NCBI RefSeq assembly: GCF_900106805.1
Contig: NZ_FNNP01000008.1
Span: 57,256 to 121,255 of the forward strand
Length of the DNA stretch: 64,000 nucleotides
Direction of reading: 5' to 3'
Source of the DNA: Ruegeria halocynthiae
Lineage (GTDB): Bacteria; Pseudomonadota; Alphaproteobacteria; Rhodobacterales; Rhodobacteraceae
This document shows, piece by piece, positions 25,241 to 34,914 of this stretch. Positions within the stretch are counted from its first letter, which is position 1. Every line of letters begins with the position of its first letter. The translations under genes and the position numbers were made by a program. The notes under the pieces were generated by a model, which saw only the letters and a program-made list of their open reading frames with translations, did no database searches and had not been told where the DNA came from.

Positions 25241-26421
25241 GAGAAGCCGTTGTCGTCTCAACCGCCCGAACCCCGATTGGGGTTGCCTTCAAGGGTGCGC
25301 TGAACAACATTAAATCCCCTACCATGATGGGGCACGCCATTCAGCACGCTGTTGAACGTGCAGGCGTGGACCCCGGTACGATCGAAGATGTCGTGATCGG
25401 ATCGGTCCTTACGGCGGGGACAGCAGGCATGAATGTCGCTCGTTTGTCGGCGCTGGCGGCGGGCCTTCCCAATACGGTGGCAGGACAGACGATCGACAGG
25501 CAATGTTCCTCCGGGTTGATGGCCATTGCGACGGCTGCAAAGCAGGTCATTGTGGATGGTCAGAATGTCGCCGTGGCAGGCGGGCAGGAAAATATTTCCA
25601 CCCTGCAGAATGCCTATCTGAAATGGGCGGGCGATGAGAAAGATCCAAACGTTATCGCCCAATCTGAACATGCTTATATGCCGATGCTGATGACGGCGGA
25701 AAATGTGGCGCAGGCATATGGGATCAGTCGTGACGCCCAGGATGAATATGCTGCACTTTCCCAAGGTCGGACGGCCCGGGCTCAGGCTGCTGGCGCCTTT
25801 GATGACGAGATTGTCCCGATCACTGCGATAAAGCGGGTCAAGAATCGCGAAACCGGAGAGGAAGCCCTGGAAGAAGTGACCTTGTCAAAAGACGAAGGCA
25901 ACAGGCCGGGTACGACGGCCGAAACACTTGGCCAGCTGAACCCGGTTGTCGAAGGAGGCGTGATCACTGCCGGAAACGCAAGCCAGCTTTCTGACGGTGC
26001 CTCGGCTTGTGTGCTCATGGAAGGCAAAATGGCTGAGCAGCGGGGCCTCACACCGCTAGGTATTTATCGCGGCATGGCTGTTGCAGGAAACGAACCGGAA
26101 GAGATGGGTGTCGGCCCGATCTATGCCATTCCAAAGCTGCTGAAGAATGCAGGTCTTCGCATCGAAGACATCGGCCTTTGGGAGCTTAACGAAGCCTTTG
26201 CCTGCCAGGTTCTGTATTGCCGCGACCATCTTGGGATCGATCCCGAAATCTACAACGTGAACGGCGGTGCGATATCGATTGGCCACCCCTATGGTATGAC
26301 AGGCGCGAGACAAGTCGGGCACGCTCTGCTTGAGGGGAGGCGTCGTGGTGTAAAATACGTGGTTACGTCCATGTGTGTTGGCGGAGGCATGGGGGCCGCA
26401 GCGTTGTTCGAAGTCACCTGA
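25237..26421 (+). CDS. Thiolase (acetyl-CoA acyltransferase)
   Basis: A 394-residue thiolase. The nucleophilic Cys90 is in TIDRQCSSGL, the catalytic His in NGGAISIGHPYGMTGARQ and the second Cys in SMCVGGGMG. It would cleave the 3-ketoacyl-CoA formed by the preceding fusion enzyme to acetyl-CoA and a shortened acyl-CoA. For a gamma-butyrobetaine-like substrate the short product would be betainyl-CoA; this is inference. It is the last gene of the four-gene coupled operon 20800-26421. Confidence 0.93.
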   Translation: MREAVVVSTARTPIGVAFKGALNNIKSPTMMGHAIQHAVERAGVDPGTIEDVVIGSVLTAGTAGMNVARLSALAAGLPNTVAGQTIDRQCSSGLMAIATAAKQVIVDGQNVAVAGGQENISTLQNAYLKWAGDEKDPNVIAQSEHAYMPMLMTAENVAQAYGISRDAQDEYAALSQGRTARAQAAGAFDDEIVPITAIKRVKNRETGEEALEEVTLSKDEGNRPGTTAETLGQLNPVVEGGVITAGNASQLSDGASACVLMEGKMAEQRGLTPLGIYRGMAVAGNEPEEMGVGPIYAIPKLLKNAGLRIEDIGLWELNEAFACQVLYCRDHLGIDPEIYNVNGGAISIGHPYGMTGARQVGHALLEGRRRGVKYVVTSMCVGGGMGAAALFEVT

Positions 26422-26550
26422 ACCCACTGAAATGAGTTCAAGCAGAGCGTTATGTGGTTGAGACATTGACATTCTGTCATCTGCGAAGGTCGACATCTGC
26501 ATGTGCCGCATTTCATGTCACCCGGAATTGGTGATACCTCCTGACGTGTT

Positions 26551-27570
26551 ATGACCAATGTTACGCCAACGATCCTTTCCACGGTTTCCAGCCAGTTTGT
26601 CGATGACTGGCTGGCGGCGCTGCGTGCCCTGTGCCCAGAGGCGCAGATGGCGGCGCTGCTTAGCCGGTCCGGTCTGAACGCGGATACGCGCTCGCCGAAT
26701 GGTCGCGTCACGCTGGATCAGATCGTTTGCCTCTATCAACTTGCCGCAGTTGAGACCGGTGATGAGATGATGGGGCTTTGGAGCAGACCCGTCCGGCCAA
26801 GGGCTCTACAACACCTTCTGACGACTGTCAGAGAGGCCACGTCTCTGTCATCGGCTCTTTACCGGTTTTCGACCTTCTGGAACTTGCTGTTGGATGATTA
26901 TCAGTTTGTTCTGGATGACGCTGAAGGCGCGTTGGTGCTTACCCTGAAACCACAAGGCGAAGTGCCGCTTCAGCGGTTTGGACATATGCTGATCCTCAAA
27001 CTTGCCCACGGGCTCATGTCTTGGCTGGCAGGGCATGAGGTTCCGGTTAAGGCCGTTGATTTCGCGTTTGATCGCCCGGACTTTGATCAGGATTACGCGA
27101 TTATCTTTCCTGCACCACTGCGGTTTGGCCAACCCGCCACCGCCATCGCGTTTGATCCGAATGTAATGGGCCCTGTGCAGACACGAAGCACAGCTGATCT
27201 TGACCGGTTTTTGCAAAACGCGCCGCGAGACTGGATTTTTACCTCTTCCCGCGAACACACCCAATCGCTGCGGGTGCGCACGTATCTGGGTCAGACAGGT
27301 TGGGATTCGGCGACCTTGACACAGACAGCATCCGCAATGCACATGACCCCGCGCACCCTGATCCGCAGGCTACACTCGGATGGCACGTCGTTTCAGGCCA
27401 TAAAGGATGCCCTGCGGCGCGACATCGCAATCCGCGACCTGCAGGCGGGGCGCAAAAGCGTTGAGGCCATCGCACTTGATGTCGGATTTTCCTCGGCAGC
27501 CAATTTTCACCGGGCCTTTCAACGCTGGACCGGCAGCACCCCCAGTTCGTATCGCAGGACGAATATCTGA
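26551..27570 (+). CDS. AraC-family regulator with arabinose-binding-like N-terminus
   Basis: A 339-residue regulator of the OruR/ArgR-like AraC group. Residues 20-200 form the ~180-residue effector domain (WLAALRALCPEAQMAALL to VKAVDFAFDRPDFDQDYAII). Residues ~245-338 carry the double HTH (LTQTASAMHMTPRTLIRRLH then FQAIKDALRRDIAIRDLQ, and ALDVGFSSAANFHRAFQRW). It lies between the thiolase operon and the acyl-CoA dehydrogenase, all on the plus strand, and probably activates one or both. Effector unknown. Confidence 0.92.
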   Translation: MTNVTPTILSTVSSQFVDDWLAALRALCPEAQMAALLSRSGLNADTRSPNGRVTLDQIVCLYQLAAVETGDEMMGLWSRPVRPRALQHLLTTVREATSLSSALYRFSTFWNLLLDDYQFVLDDAEGALVLTLKPQGEVPLQRFGHMLILKLAHGLMSWLAGHEVPVKAVDFAFDRPDFDQDYAIIFPAPLRFGQPATAIAFDPNVMGPVQTRSTADLDRFLQNAPRDWIFTSSREHTQSLRVRTYLGQTGWDSATLTQTASAMHMTPRTLIRRLHSDGTSFQAIKDALRRDIAIRDLQAGRKSVEAIALDVGFSSAANFHRAFQRWTGSTPSSYRRTNI

Positions 27571-27764
27571 GACGCGCTTTTTGTCACTTTTGGACAATAC
27601 CCTGTCACCACGCGAGATAGAGTGAAGAAGTTTCTCCTGCTAAATATTGCGCAATACATGGCGTTCTCACCTGGTTCTCCTCTAGAAGCTTGACCCGCTG
27701 CCTGCTCAGCAGCTGCTGATGTGTGGCGTCATGTGAAAAGAGCCGCTCACAAAAGGACCGACCA

Positions 27765-28943
27765 ATGTCAGACAAACTCGCCACCATACTCCAAGCCGCA
27801 CGTGACCATGCCGAGCAGGTCATCTTGCCCAATGTGGACGCCTGGAACGCCGCAAAGAAGTGGCCCCGTGATGCGTCTGACAAGGCCGGAGCCGCTGGCC
27901 TGACGGGGCTCTACGCCCCCGAGGAGTTTGGTGGTCAGGGCTTGCTGCTGTCAGAAGGTATTCAGGTCTATGAACAACTGGGACTGGGCGATGGCGCCTA
28001 TGCCTTTGCCCTGTCGATGCATAACATCTGTACCTTCGCGGGCTGCGGCTATGGCACAGATACCTTCAAGGAAACATGGGCGCGGGATCTGACCTCGGGC
28101 CGCAAGCTGGCGAACTTTGCACTGACCGAACCGCAATCGGGGTCGGACGCAACAAACATGTATTCGCGCGCCGTGATCAATGATGACGGCACTTGGACGA
28201 TCAGCGGTGCGAAGGCATGGGTCAGCTTGGCGACCGAGGCTGACATCTATTTCACCGTGGTCAAAACCAGTGACACACCCGGCCACAAGGATATGGCGAT
28301 GATTGCCATCCCGGCCGACACTCCGGGCCTCAGCTTTGGTCCGCTCTACGATACCCCATCCTACAACTTCCTGCCTCTGGCCGAGATGTACATGGACAAG
28401 GTCGTGGTGAGCGAAGACAACATCATCCTGCCAATCGGTCAGGGCTTGCAAGGCTCGCTCATGGCGATCGATATCGCCCGTGTGTCGATTGCGTCAGGAT
28501 GCTGTGGATTGATGCAAGCTGCCTTGGATACGGCTCTGTCCTATTCCAAGAACCGCAAGATGTTTGGCGGCAAGAACCTCGATCTGGACGGGATCCAGTG
28601 GATGCTGGGCGAGGTTGCAACCGATCTTGAAGCCTCCAAGCTGCTTTATCGCAAAGCGGCAGAATCCCTTGGCACACCCGAAGGCCCTCTGATGGCCGCT
28701 CATGCCAAACGGTTTGTGCCAGATGCCGCCGTGAAGGCTGCGAACACCTGCACGCAAGTGTTGGGCGGCATGGGGCTGTTGCAGCCTTATGGACTGGATC
28801 GTTTGTCCCGTCTTGCACAAATGCTGCGGATTGTGGACGGGACGACAGAAATCAGCCGCGTGGTCATCGGGCGGGCCCTACAAAAACGAGCAGCGACATT
28901 GTCTGATCTGCCAGTACCGAAAGGATTTGGTGAGGCCGGCTGA
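27765..28943 (+). CDS. Acyl-CoA dehydrogenase
   Basis: A 392-residue FAD enzyme from ATG at 27765 (AAAAGGA upstream). The N-terminal helical domain is followed by the beta domain with [19 protein letters not shown] and [20 protein letters not shown], then the C-terminal domain with [18 protein letters not shown], where the catalytic Glu lies in the GTTEI segment. It introduces the alpha-beta double bond, the first oxidation of beta-oxidation. With the ligase, the fusion enzyme and the thiolase it completes a full cycle. It is separated from them by the AraC gene and has its own upstream region of 194 bp. Confidence 0.93.
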   Translation: MSDKLATILQAARDHAEQVILPNVDAWNAAKKWPRDASDKAGAAGLTGLYAPEEFGGQGLLLSEGIQVYEQLGLGDGAYAFALSMHNICTFAGCGYGTDTFKETWARDLTSGRKLANFALTEPQSGSDATNMYSRAVINDDGTWTISGAKAWVSLATEADIYFTVVKTSDTPGHKDMAMIAIPADTPGLSFGPLYDTPSYNFLPLAEMYMDKVVVSEDNIILPIGQGLQGSLMAIDIARVSIASGCCGLMQAALDTALSYSKNRKMFGGKNLDLDGIQWMLGEVATDLEASKLLYRKAAESLGTPEGPLMAAHAKRFVPDAAVKAANTCTQVLGGMGLLQPYGLDRLSRLAQMLRIVDGTTEISRVVIGRALQKRAATLSDLPVPKGFGEAG

Positions 28944-29699
28944 ACATCCCACCCACCGGTGAAGCGGAGCCGACCTGAAAATCTCCTCAGAGATCGGTAA
29001 AATCGAAACACCGGCCGCGCATATGCGGCCGGTTACTCGAGATTGCATACCTTGGTGCCACTGCAGCGAATTCACCCTTTGTCCGCGCAGCTGACTATTA
29101 GTAATGTTTTGTCGAACGGCGGCTCGCCGGATCATTGATAAGGCGCTTCTATTCAGATTGTCGGTTCGGTCTCTTGAGCAACCGAGTGGGGATTTGCCTT
29201 TAAAGGGGTGCGACGAGGCAATCGGTCGCTCCATGAAAAGAAGGTAGTTCATTACGAATTTTTTGGTCAGTATACCGTGCCGCTGTGATATGAGTGATTT
29301 GAATTAAAAAGGTTTATCATGTGTGGATAGGTAATGTCAGATGGAGCGCCACAGTTGTGAAAACCAACAACAGTTTGCAATTTGACCAGCTTAGATTGCA
29401 ATTTTGACCACTAAAGATTTGCCATCGCACTTTTCCAGCGGTGGCATTTTTTTGTTCACTTGGTGAGCCATTCCCAGAAAAGCTTGTGCCGGTTTGGTAG
29501 CTCGAGCACACTTTGGCTTCCCTTGAGCAGTCCGCCTTGCATCCTGAATGTAGTTCCTCACAGAGTTCCCGTTGAACCCGTTAGTATGTTGCTGCGGAGA
29601 ATGGCCGAATTCTCAGGTGGCTAAGGCCATTGATTTCCCGGTGTCGCTGCGCGGGTTCAGTGCTGCATACAATCGATTCAGAACGGCGGGGGACAACTG
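28944..29699. other. 756-bp region with a probable insertion-sequence remnant
   Basis: No intact gene is seen. It starts with a GC hairpin (CCGGCCGCGCATATGCGGCCGG near 29,012-29,033) that can terminate the dehydrogenase transcript. The middle is AT-rich. From about 29,375 two IS21-like terminal repeats appear. On the minus strand, two short coding-like stretches (ending LPNRHKLFWEWLTK in one frame, and SVRNYIQDARRTAQG in another) suggest decayed transposase or neighbouring gene debris. The promoter of the secretion operon should lie near 29,600-29,690. Confidence 0.5.
29375..29410. repeat. Tandem IS21-like terminal repeats
   Basis: TTGCAATTTGACCA (29375-29388) and TTGCAATTTTGACCA (29396-29410) lie 7 bp apart in direct orientation. 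Multiple direct copies of a TTGCAATTTTGACC-type motif are typical of IS21-family ends. No istA or istB gene remains here. Confidence 0.5.
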
Positions 29700-31397
29700 A
29701 TGGGTTTGCGGTCTCTCTCCCTGACCACAGCACTCGGTCTAAGCGCAATCCTGCTGACAGCAACGGCCGTTTCCGCGCAAGGCGTCTCGCCTGGTGATTT
29801 GCAGCGCATCGGCAACGAAATTCTTCAGCAGCAAACCCAGCAGACCGAAGAACAGGAACAACGCCGCCGGGAATTTGAAGAACGTGAGGATGTGGTACAG
29901 GACCAGACCGCTGGAGAGGAGCTCTATGTTCCTCCCCCGGGTGGCCCCTGCTTTGAGATCCGCAGTATTGATCTCGAAGGTTTTGAGGCATTCAAAAGTG
30001 AGCCCGAAGGCTATCGCGATCTGATTGGCACCTGTGCGACGGCAGCAGACATCGCTGAGGTGCTGAACCAGATCAACACATTTTATCAGCAGCTGGGGTT
30101 CATCACGACCCGCGCTTATGTGCCGGAACAGGATATCGCAGACGGGTCTCTGGCGATCACCATCGTGCCGGGCCGCATCGAAGGCTATGTCTACGGCACC
30201 GGCCAGCCAGCGGATGCACGTGGTGACCTTCTGAACCTGCGCGATCTGGAACAGGGGTTAGAGAATATTAACGCACCCCGGTCGGCCAGCGGACAGTTCC
30301 AGCTCGTGCCCGGAGAAATACCTGGTGGGTCCTTCATTCAGGTTGACGTGCAAGACCGACGCCCATGGTACTTGGATTTCCAATTCGACAATTCCGGTTT
30401 TGAGTCCACCGGCCGGATCAAAGGCACCAGCACATTTGGACTCGATAACGGGTTAAACCTCAATGACCAGCTGCGGATCGGAATCACCACCACTCCATTT
30501 GAGGAGCGCGGGGAGCGCTATTCGGATTCTGTTTCTGTCAACTGGGGCTTGCCGGTAGGCAACTGGCTGTTCAATGCGGATTTTGGAGCGAGCGACTATC
30601 GCTTCATCACTCAAGGCATCAACCAGTCCTTTGTCACAGAAGGACGCAGCCAGTACCTGATCCTGCTGACTGAGCGACTGTTGATGCGGAACCAGACATC
30701 GAAGGTCTATGCCTACGGTGATCTGAAGCTGAACAGAACCAAAACCTCGATCAACGATATCGAGATCACCAGTCAGCGCCAGCGCCTCACAGTTGCCTCG
30801 CTTGGCCTTCGGGGCGAAAGCACCATCGGGCAGGGTCGGCTGTTCTGGAACATAGGCCTAAAGGCCGGACTCGATGCGCTGGGAGCTGACATTCCGGAAC
30901 GGAGCGTCATCGATCAGGATTTCCGACTGGTAAAACTCCGCGCTGATTTCTCTACTCCGATTGGGAAAAGCGGTTTGACCTATCGGGGTACGTTGGCCGG
31001 GCAATACTCGGACGATATCCTACCCGGCATTGAGCAGTTCGGTATTGGCGGATGGAGCACGGTTCGGGGCTTTCACGACAATAGCCTTTATGGCGATACC
31101 GGAATCTATCTCCGCAATACTGTCGAATGGGGTGCTTACAAAGCACCCAGATTTGAGGTTCGCATGAATGCTGGCCTTGATCTTGGGTATATCAAGCCGT
31201 CGGCGCTGCGACGCTGGTCACAGGACCATCTGGCAGGAGTTAGTCTAGGTGCGGATGTCATCATGAACAGTCAGGTCACTTTGCAGATGCAGGTGGCGCA
31301 CGCGTTAAGCCGACCTGAGGATTCCACACCCAACACCAATCCAGCTTTCGAGTCCGACAAGACCGTTGGGTATGTCAGTCTGAGGTTGCAATTCTGA
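29700..31397 (+). CDS. Two-partner secretion transporter, TpsB/FhaC family
   Basis: A 565-residue outer-membrane protein. A signal peptide (residues 1-~26, ending VSAQG) is followed by a Gln/Glu-rich helix (H1, plug-like). POTRA domain 1 starts near residue 80 (CFEIRSIDLEGFEAFKSE), and POTRA 2 contains YQQLGFITTRAYVPEQDI and GSLAITIVPGRIEGYVYG. From ~residue 215 amphipathic strands build a 16-stranded barrel. The conserved loop-6 motif VRGF is present (GGWSTVRGFHDNSLYGDTG). The chain ends in a terminal Phe (VSLRLQF), as outer-membrane barrels do. It should export the TpsA protein encoded 42 bp downstream. Confidence 0.93.
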   Translation: MGLRSLSLTTALGLSAILLTATAVSAQGVSPGDLQRIGNEILQQQTQQTEEQEQRRREFEEREDVVQDQTAGEELYVPPPGGPCFEIRSIDLEGFEAFKSEPEGYRDLIGTCATAADIAEVLNQINTFYQQLGFITTRAYVPEQDIADGSLAITIVPGRIEGYVYGTGQPADARGDLLNLRDLEQGLENINAPRSASGQFQLVPGEIPGGSFIQVDVQDRRPWYLDFQFDNSGFESTGRIKGTSTFGLDNGLNLNDQLRIGITTTPFEERGERYSDSVSVNWGLPVGNWLFNADFGASDYRFITQGINQSFVTEGRSQYLILLTERLLMRNQTSKVYAYGDLKLNRTKTSINDIEITSQRQRLTVASLGLRGESTIGQGRLFWNIGLKAGLDALGADIPERSVIDQDFRLVKLRADFSTPIGKSGLTYRGTLAGQYSDDILPGIEQFGIGGWSTVRGFHDNSLYGDTGIYLRNTVEWGAYKAPRFEVRMNAGLDLGYIKPSALRRWSQDHLAGVSLGADVIMNSQVTLQMQVAHALSRPEDSTPNTNPAFESDKTVGYVSLRLQF

Positions 31398-31439
31398 TGA
31401 GATTTCTGGCCGTTCAAAGTAATTTGGGAAGTGTTGTCC

Positions 31440-34400
31440 ATGCGTAGACGTGTTTTTGAAAAAGTCGTTTCTTCAATTCTGACGCTGGCGCTGACGATAC
31501 AACCCGCCCTGCTGCATGCGCAGAACATCCAACCTGTGAACCCAAGTACAGGTCCGCGTCCGCATGTCGACCAGTCTCTGAACGGCACCGCCGTAATCAA
31601 CATCTCGACCCCGAATGGCGCGGGTGTCAGCCACGATGTCTACACCGACTTTCAGGCGGATGACCTGATCCTGAACAACTCGGCGACGATCACGAATACG
31701 CAATTGGGCGGTGTGATTGAAGGCAACGGAAACTTGACGCCGGGACAAGAGGCTAATCTGTGGATTGGCGAGGTCGTCGGCGGCAATCAAACCCAGCTGA
31801 ACGGTATTTTGGAGGTGGCCGGGAAGCGTATGGACGTTGTGGTCGCCAACGAGTTTGGTATCACCTGCAACGGCTGCGGGTTCATCAACACCGGTCGTGC
31901 GACCCTGACAACCGGCAAACCGCAGTTTGCTGGCAATGGCGCTCTCACAGGGTTTGATGTCCGCCGAGGCACGGTAACAATCGGTGCCGGAGGTCTGAAC
32001 CCGGAAAACCGGATAGGTCTGAGCGACACCAGCCGCGTCGATGTGATTGCACGAGCGGCCGCGATCTACGGCAAGATGCGCGCGGATCAGCTCAATGTCG
32101 TCGCGGGTGCCAATCAGGTGGACTATAACTGGTCCTACGATCCTGAGACCGGCGCCGTAACAGGGATCACCGAGCAGGCCGGTGAAGGGGCTGCCCCGGC
32201 TCTGGCGGTGGATGTCGCTGCTTTGGGTGGCATGTATGCCAACGCAATCCGTTTGATTGCCACCGAAAATGGCGTGGGCGTGCGACTGAATGGGGATATG
32301 GCGTCCTCAACCAACATTGCGCAGCGGGCTGATGGGCAGCTTACGTTGGGCGCTCCTGCTGGTGGTCATACACCGCAGATCCGTGCCGGCGGGCGCGTCC
32401 AGGTCCGCAACCAGGGTCCGATCCTTCTGGAAGGTGCGATCACCTCCGAGAGCGGTGATTTGATCGACATCAGAACCAGCAATGGCGACCTGATTTTCAA
32501 TGGTCAGGCGGCGGGCGGTGCGATCCGTTTGGAAAGCGCGGGGATGCTGAACATCTCCGGCGCGATTGTTGCGCGCGAGGTGTTTGCGGCTGCATCAACT
32601 GGCAGCTCTGTGGGGCTGGACGGCAACTCCGAAGTCTTCGCGCAGTCCATTGATGTTGATGCGCTGACACAGCTGACCTTCGATGGCAAGGCGGCCGCCC
32701 TTGAGATGGCTTCTCTGACGGCCGGAACCGAGCTCGTAACAGGTGCAAGTTCGGAATTGGTTGCGGAGTCTGTGGTTCTCAACGGTGATGACGCTCGGAT
32801 TGAAGGCCAGGTCCAGGCGCTTGAAGAGCTGACCATTGAGGCGACAGACGGGTTGGTTACTCACACGGGATCGTCACGGGGGCAATCTGTCACGGTAACC
32901 GGTGACGAGATCCGGGCAAGCGACGAATCCCAGATCGCAGCTGTCGAAAGCCTGTCGGTGACAGCTCAGGATCAGGCGATCATCGATGGCAATCTAATTT
33001 CCGGGCAACAAGCTGATCTTTCGGTGACAGCAGGGGATCTCGACCTCCAAGGGCAGATCAATGCGCGAAACACCAATGTAGCGGTGTCCGGACAAACCAG
33101 CTTAGGCGCAGATGCGCTGGCGGTCGGTCAATCCGTTCTGGAGTTTCAGTCGGGTTCGCTGAACGGCGGGCTGAATGCGTCACATTTTGATCAACTGCGT
33201 GCAGGTGATGGTCTTGCAGTCACGTTGGATACTGGTGGATTGTCTGTCGGTGCATCAGAACAGGTGGAGTTTGACGGAGATCTCCTGCTCGATTTTGGTG
33301 GTGATCTGGAAAACCGGGGCACGATCAAGGCGAGCGGCGATCTTCAACTGCGCAGCGGCTCTGATCTGAGCAACCGCGGCGGCCTGCTGAAGTCCGGTGA
33401 CACAATGCAGCTGGTTGCCCGCGATGGCACCGTCCTCAACCAGTCCGGCCGCATCGAAGCGGACGGTGGCCTCGCTATCGAAGCGGAAACGTTTGACAAC
33501 CGGTTCGACAGCATAGTGACTGAACCCTCACAGTCGGGTGTGGAGATATTTGCGGGAACTCCGGACAATAAGACAGCCAGCCGAAGGGTTTCGACAAACC
33601 CGGCCGACCTGGAACTGGAAAGCTGTTACACCAGCTCTAGAAACAACTCACCTACTCCTAGCAGCTCAAGCTGGGCGTCTGCCAGCGCGAGGTTTGAAAT
33701 CGGTGGGTTGTTCACTGACGCGAATGGCAACCCAATCAACGGTGGTGAAGGCTCGGCAGGTCATATGCTACTTCATGCACTCGCAGGTTGTGCCGCCGCT
33801 GAAGCCACCGATGCGGACTGTGCGGCGGGCGCGGCAGGTGGAATTGCGCAGAGTATTTTTGTAGGTACGGATCCTGCGCTCGCAGGGCTGTCAGACTATG
33901 AGATTCAAAAACGTGCGGAGCTATTTGGTGCCGTCGCAGGCCTGCTCGCATCTGGGGGCAATGCTGACAATGTTGTCGCTGCGGCGGCAGTTGCTCAATC
34001 CGCAGCGTTGAATAATTACCTGTCACATACAGAAGCCGCCTTACGTTCTGATCTTGTTGACAAGCTATTGAGTGAAGAATGCCAGTCGGGAGGCTGCGAA
34101 GAAGACCTCAGCAAGCTCCGAGAGCTGAACGAACTGGACCTGCAACGTGACGCAGACTTTGCTGCCGCTTGTGGCGCTGGCAGCGCTTCAGCTGAATGTC
34201 GTAGCGAGCTGACCAAGCTTCAGGATGCCTTTGAAAGCTACGAAGGGGCCTACAGATCACGCGAAGTTCTGGCTGACGGTACGCTCGGTGAATATCTCGA
34301 CGTCGCCTCGAAATTCGGGACGTACAGAAGTGAAGCGATGTCGAAGGCTGCCCGTGAAGCTCTCATCGAGATGCCTATGGATTCAGCAAAGGGCGTAGTC

Positions 34401-34619
34401 GACCTGGTCGAGATTTCTGCTCTTGCGCTGACAGGTGACGAGACAGCACAACAACAGCTGAAGTTGGTTGCTAGCCAAACCTGGGACTTGATCAAAGACC
34501 CCATTGGGACAACTCAAAACCAGATAAAAGCCGATCTTGAAAAAGCTGATCGCCTTGAGGCGCAGGGCAAGATTCATGAAGCCAACAAGCTGCGCAGCAA
34601 GGTGTTCATCAGCGGATAG
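31440..34619 (+). CDS. CdiA-like TpsA exoprotein, C-terminal toxin missing
   Basis: A 1,059-residue exoprotein from ATG at 31440 (GGGAA 9 nt upstream). Residues 1-~28 are a long signal peptide. Residues ~30-270 form the TPS secretion domain (haemagglutinin activity type), with GVSHDVYTDFQAD, VVVANEFGITCNGCGFINTG and RATLTTG. A beta-helical region of short repeats runs to ~residue 720. From ~740 the composition changes to Ala-rich helices ending in ALNNYLSHTEAALRSDL, which resembles the VENN pre-toxin region of CdiA proteins. The last residues (ADRLEAQGKIHEANKLRSKV) look like the linker that normally leads into a toxin. The frame then ends abruptly at TAG 34617, where an exonuclease fragment begins in another frame. 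The protein is short for the family (commonly 2,000 or more). Confidence 0.85.
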   Translation: MRRRVFEKVVSSILTLALTIQPALLHAQNIQPVNPSTGPRPHVDQSLNGTAVINISTPNGAGVSHDVYTDFQADDLILNNSATITNTQLGGVIEGNGNLTPGQEANLWIGEVVGGNQTQLNGILEVAGKRMDVVVANEFGITCNGCGFINTGRATLTTGKPQFAGNGALTGFDVRRGTVTIGAGGLNPENRIGLSDTSRVDVIARAAAIYGKMRADQLNVVAGANQVDYNWSYDPETGAVTGITEQAGEGAAPALAVDVAALGGMYANAIRLIATENGVGVRLNGDMASSTNIAQRADGQLTLGAPAGGHTPQIRAGGRVQVRNQGPILLEGAITSESGDLIDIRTSNGDLIFNGQAAGGAIRLESAGMLNISGAIVAREVFAAASTGSSVGLDGNSEVFAQSIDVDALTQLTFDGKAAALEMASLTAGTELVTGASSELVAESVVLNGDDARIEGQVQALEELTIEATDGLVTHTGSSRGQSVTVTGDEIRASDESQIAAVESLSVTAQDQAIIDGNLISGQQADLSVTAGDLDLQGQINARNTNVAVSGQTSLGADALAVGQSVLEFQSGSLNGGLNASHFDQLRAGDGLAVTLDTGGLSVGASEQVEFDGDLLLDFGGDLENRGTIKASGDLQLRSGSDLSNRGGLLKSGDTMQLVARDGTVLNQSGRIEADGGLAIEAETFDNRFDSIVTEPSQSGVEIFAGTPDNKTASRRVSTNPADLELESCYTSSRNNSPTPSSSSWASASARFEIGGLFTDANGNPINGGEGSAGHMLLHALAGCAAAEATDADCAAGAAGGIAQSIFVGTDPALAGLSDYEIQKRAELFGAVAGLLASGGNADNVVAAAAVAQSAALNNYLSHTEAALRSDLVDKLLSEECQSGGCEEDLSKLRELNELDLQRDADFAAACGAGSASAECRSELTKLQDAFESYEGAYRSREVLADGTLGEYLDVASKFGTYRSEAMSKAAREALIEMPMDSAKGVVDLVEISALALTGDETAQQQLKLVASQTWDLIKDPIGTTQNQIKADLEKADRLEAQGKIHEANKLRSKVFISG

Positions 34620-34914
34620 CCGATACGATGAGAAAGCCTTTGACGCGGCGTGTCGACTTGCGGGACTTCAAGTGTTGAAGTCGGTATGGTCAGACAGCGT
34701 TGCGATCGCTCGCCAAGCTTGGCCGGAGTTACGAGGCAATGGTGGGCATGGTCTGGCCAATCTCAAAGAGGTGTTAGGGCTTCAATTCAGGCACCATGAT
34801 GCTGGAGAAGATGCACGTGCTGCGGCCGAAGTTACATTGAAAGCAGAAGCATCAATGGGGCGAAAAATCAGGATACTGAGTACTTCGCAGCAGTTGGTCT
34901 TTGATTTTCAGTGA
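34618..34914 (+). pseudogene. 3' fragment of a DnaQ-like (DEDDh) 3'-5' exonuclease
   Basis: In the frame shifted relative to the exoprotein, codons from 34618 read SRYDEKAFDAACRLAG, then SDSVAIARQAWPEL, GNGGHGLANLKEVLGL and FRHHDAGEDARAAAEV, ending with TGA at 34914. This matches the C-terminal half of stand-alone DEDDh exonucleases. The HHDAGED box supplies the last catalytic His and Asp. The N-terminal half with the first Asp-x-Glu motif is absent, so no active enzyme is encoded. The homology begins at the stop codon of the exoprotein gene, which marks a recombination joint. Confidence 0.75.

Noticed and set aside
29317..29511. 64-codon minus-strand frame at the IS remnant
   Set aside because: It crosses the terminal repeats, and the recognisable traces are in other frames, so it is not an intact gene.
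34537..34914. Exonuclease fragment as a genuine CdiA-CT toxin module
   Set aside because: It lacks the first catalytic motif, is out of frame with the exoprotein and resembles housekeeping DEDDh enzymes, so a recombination remnant is more likely.
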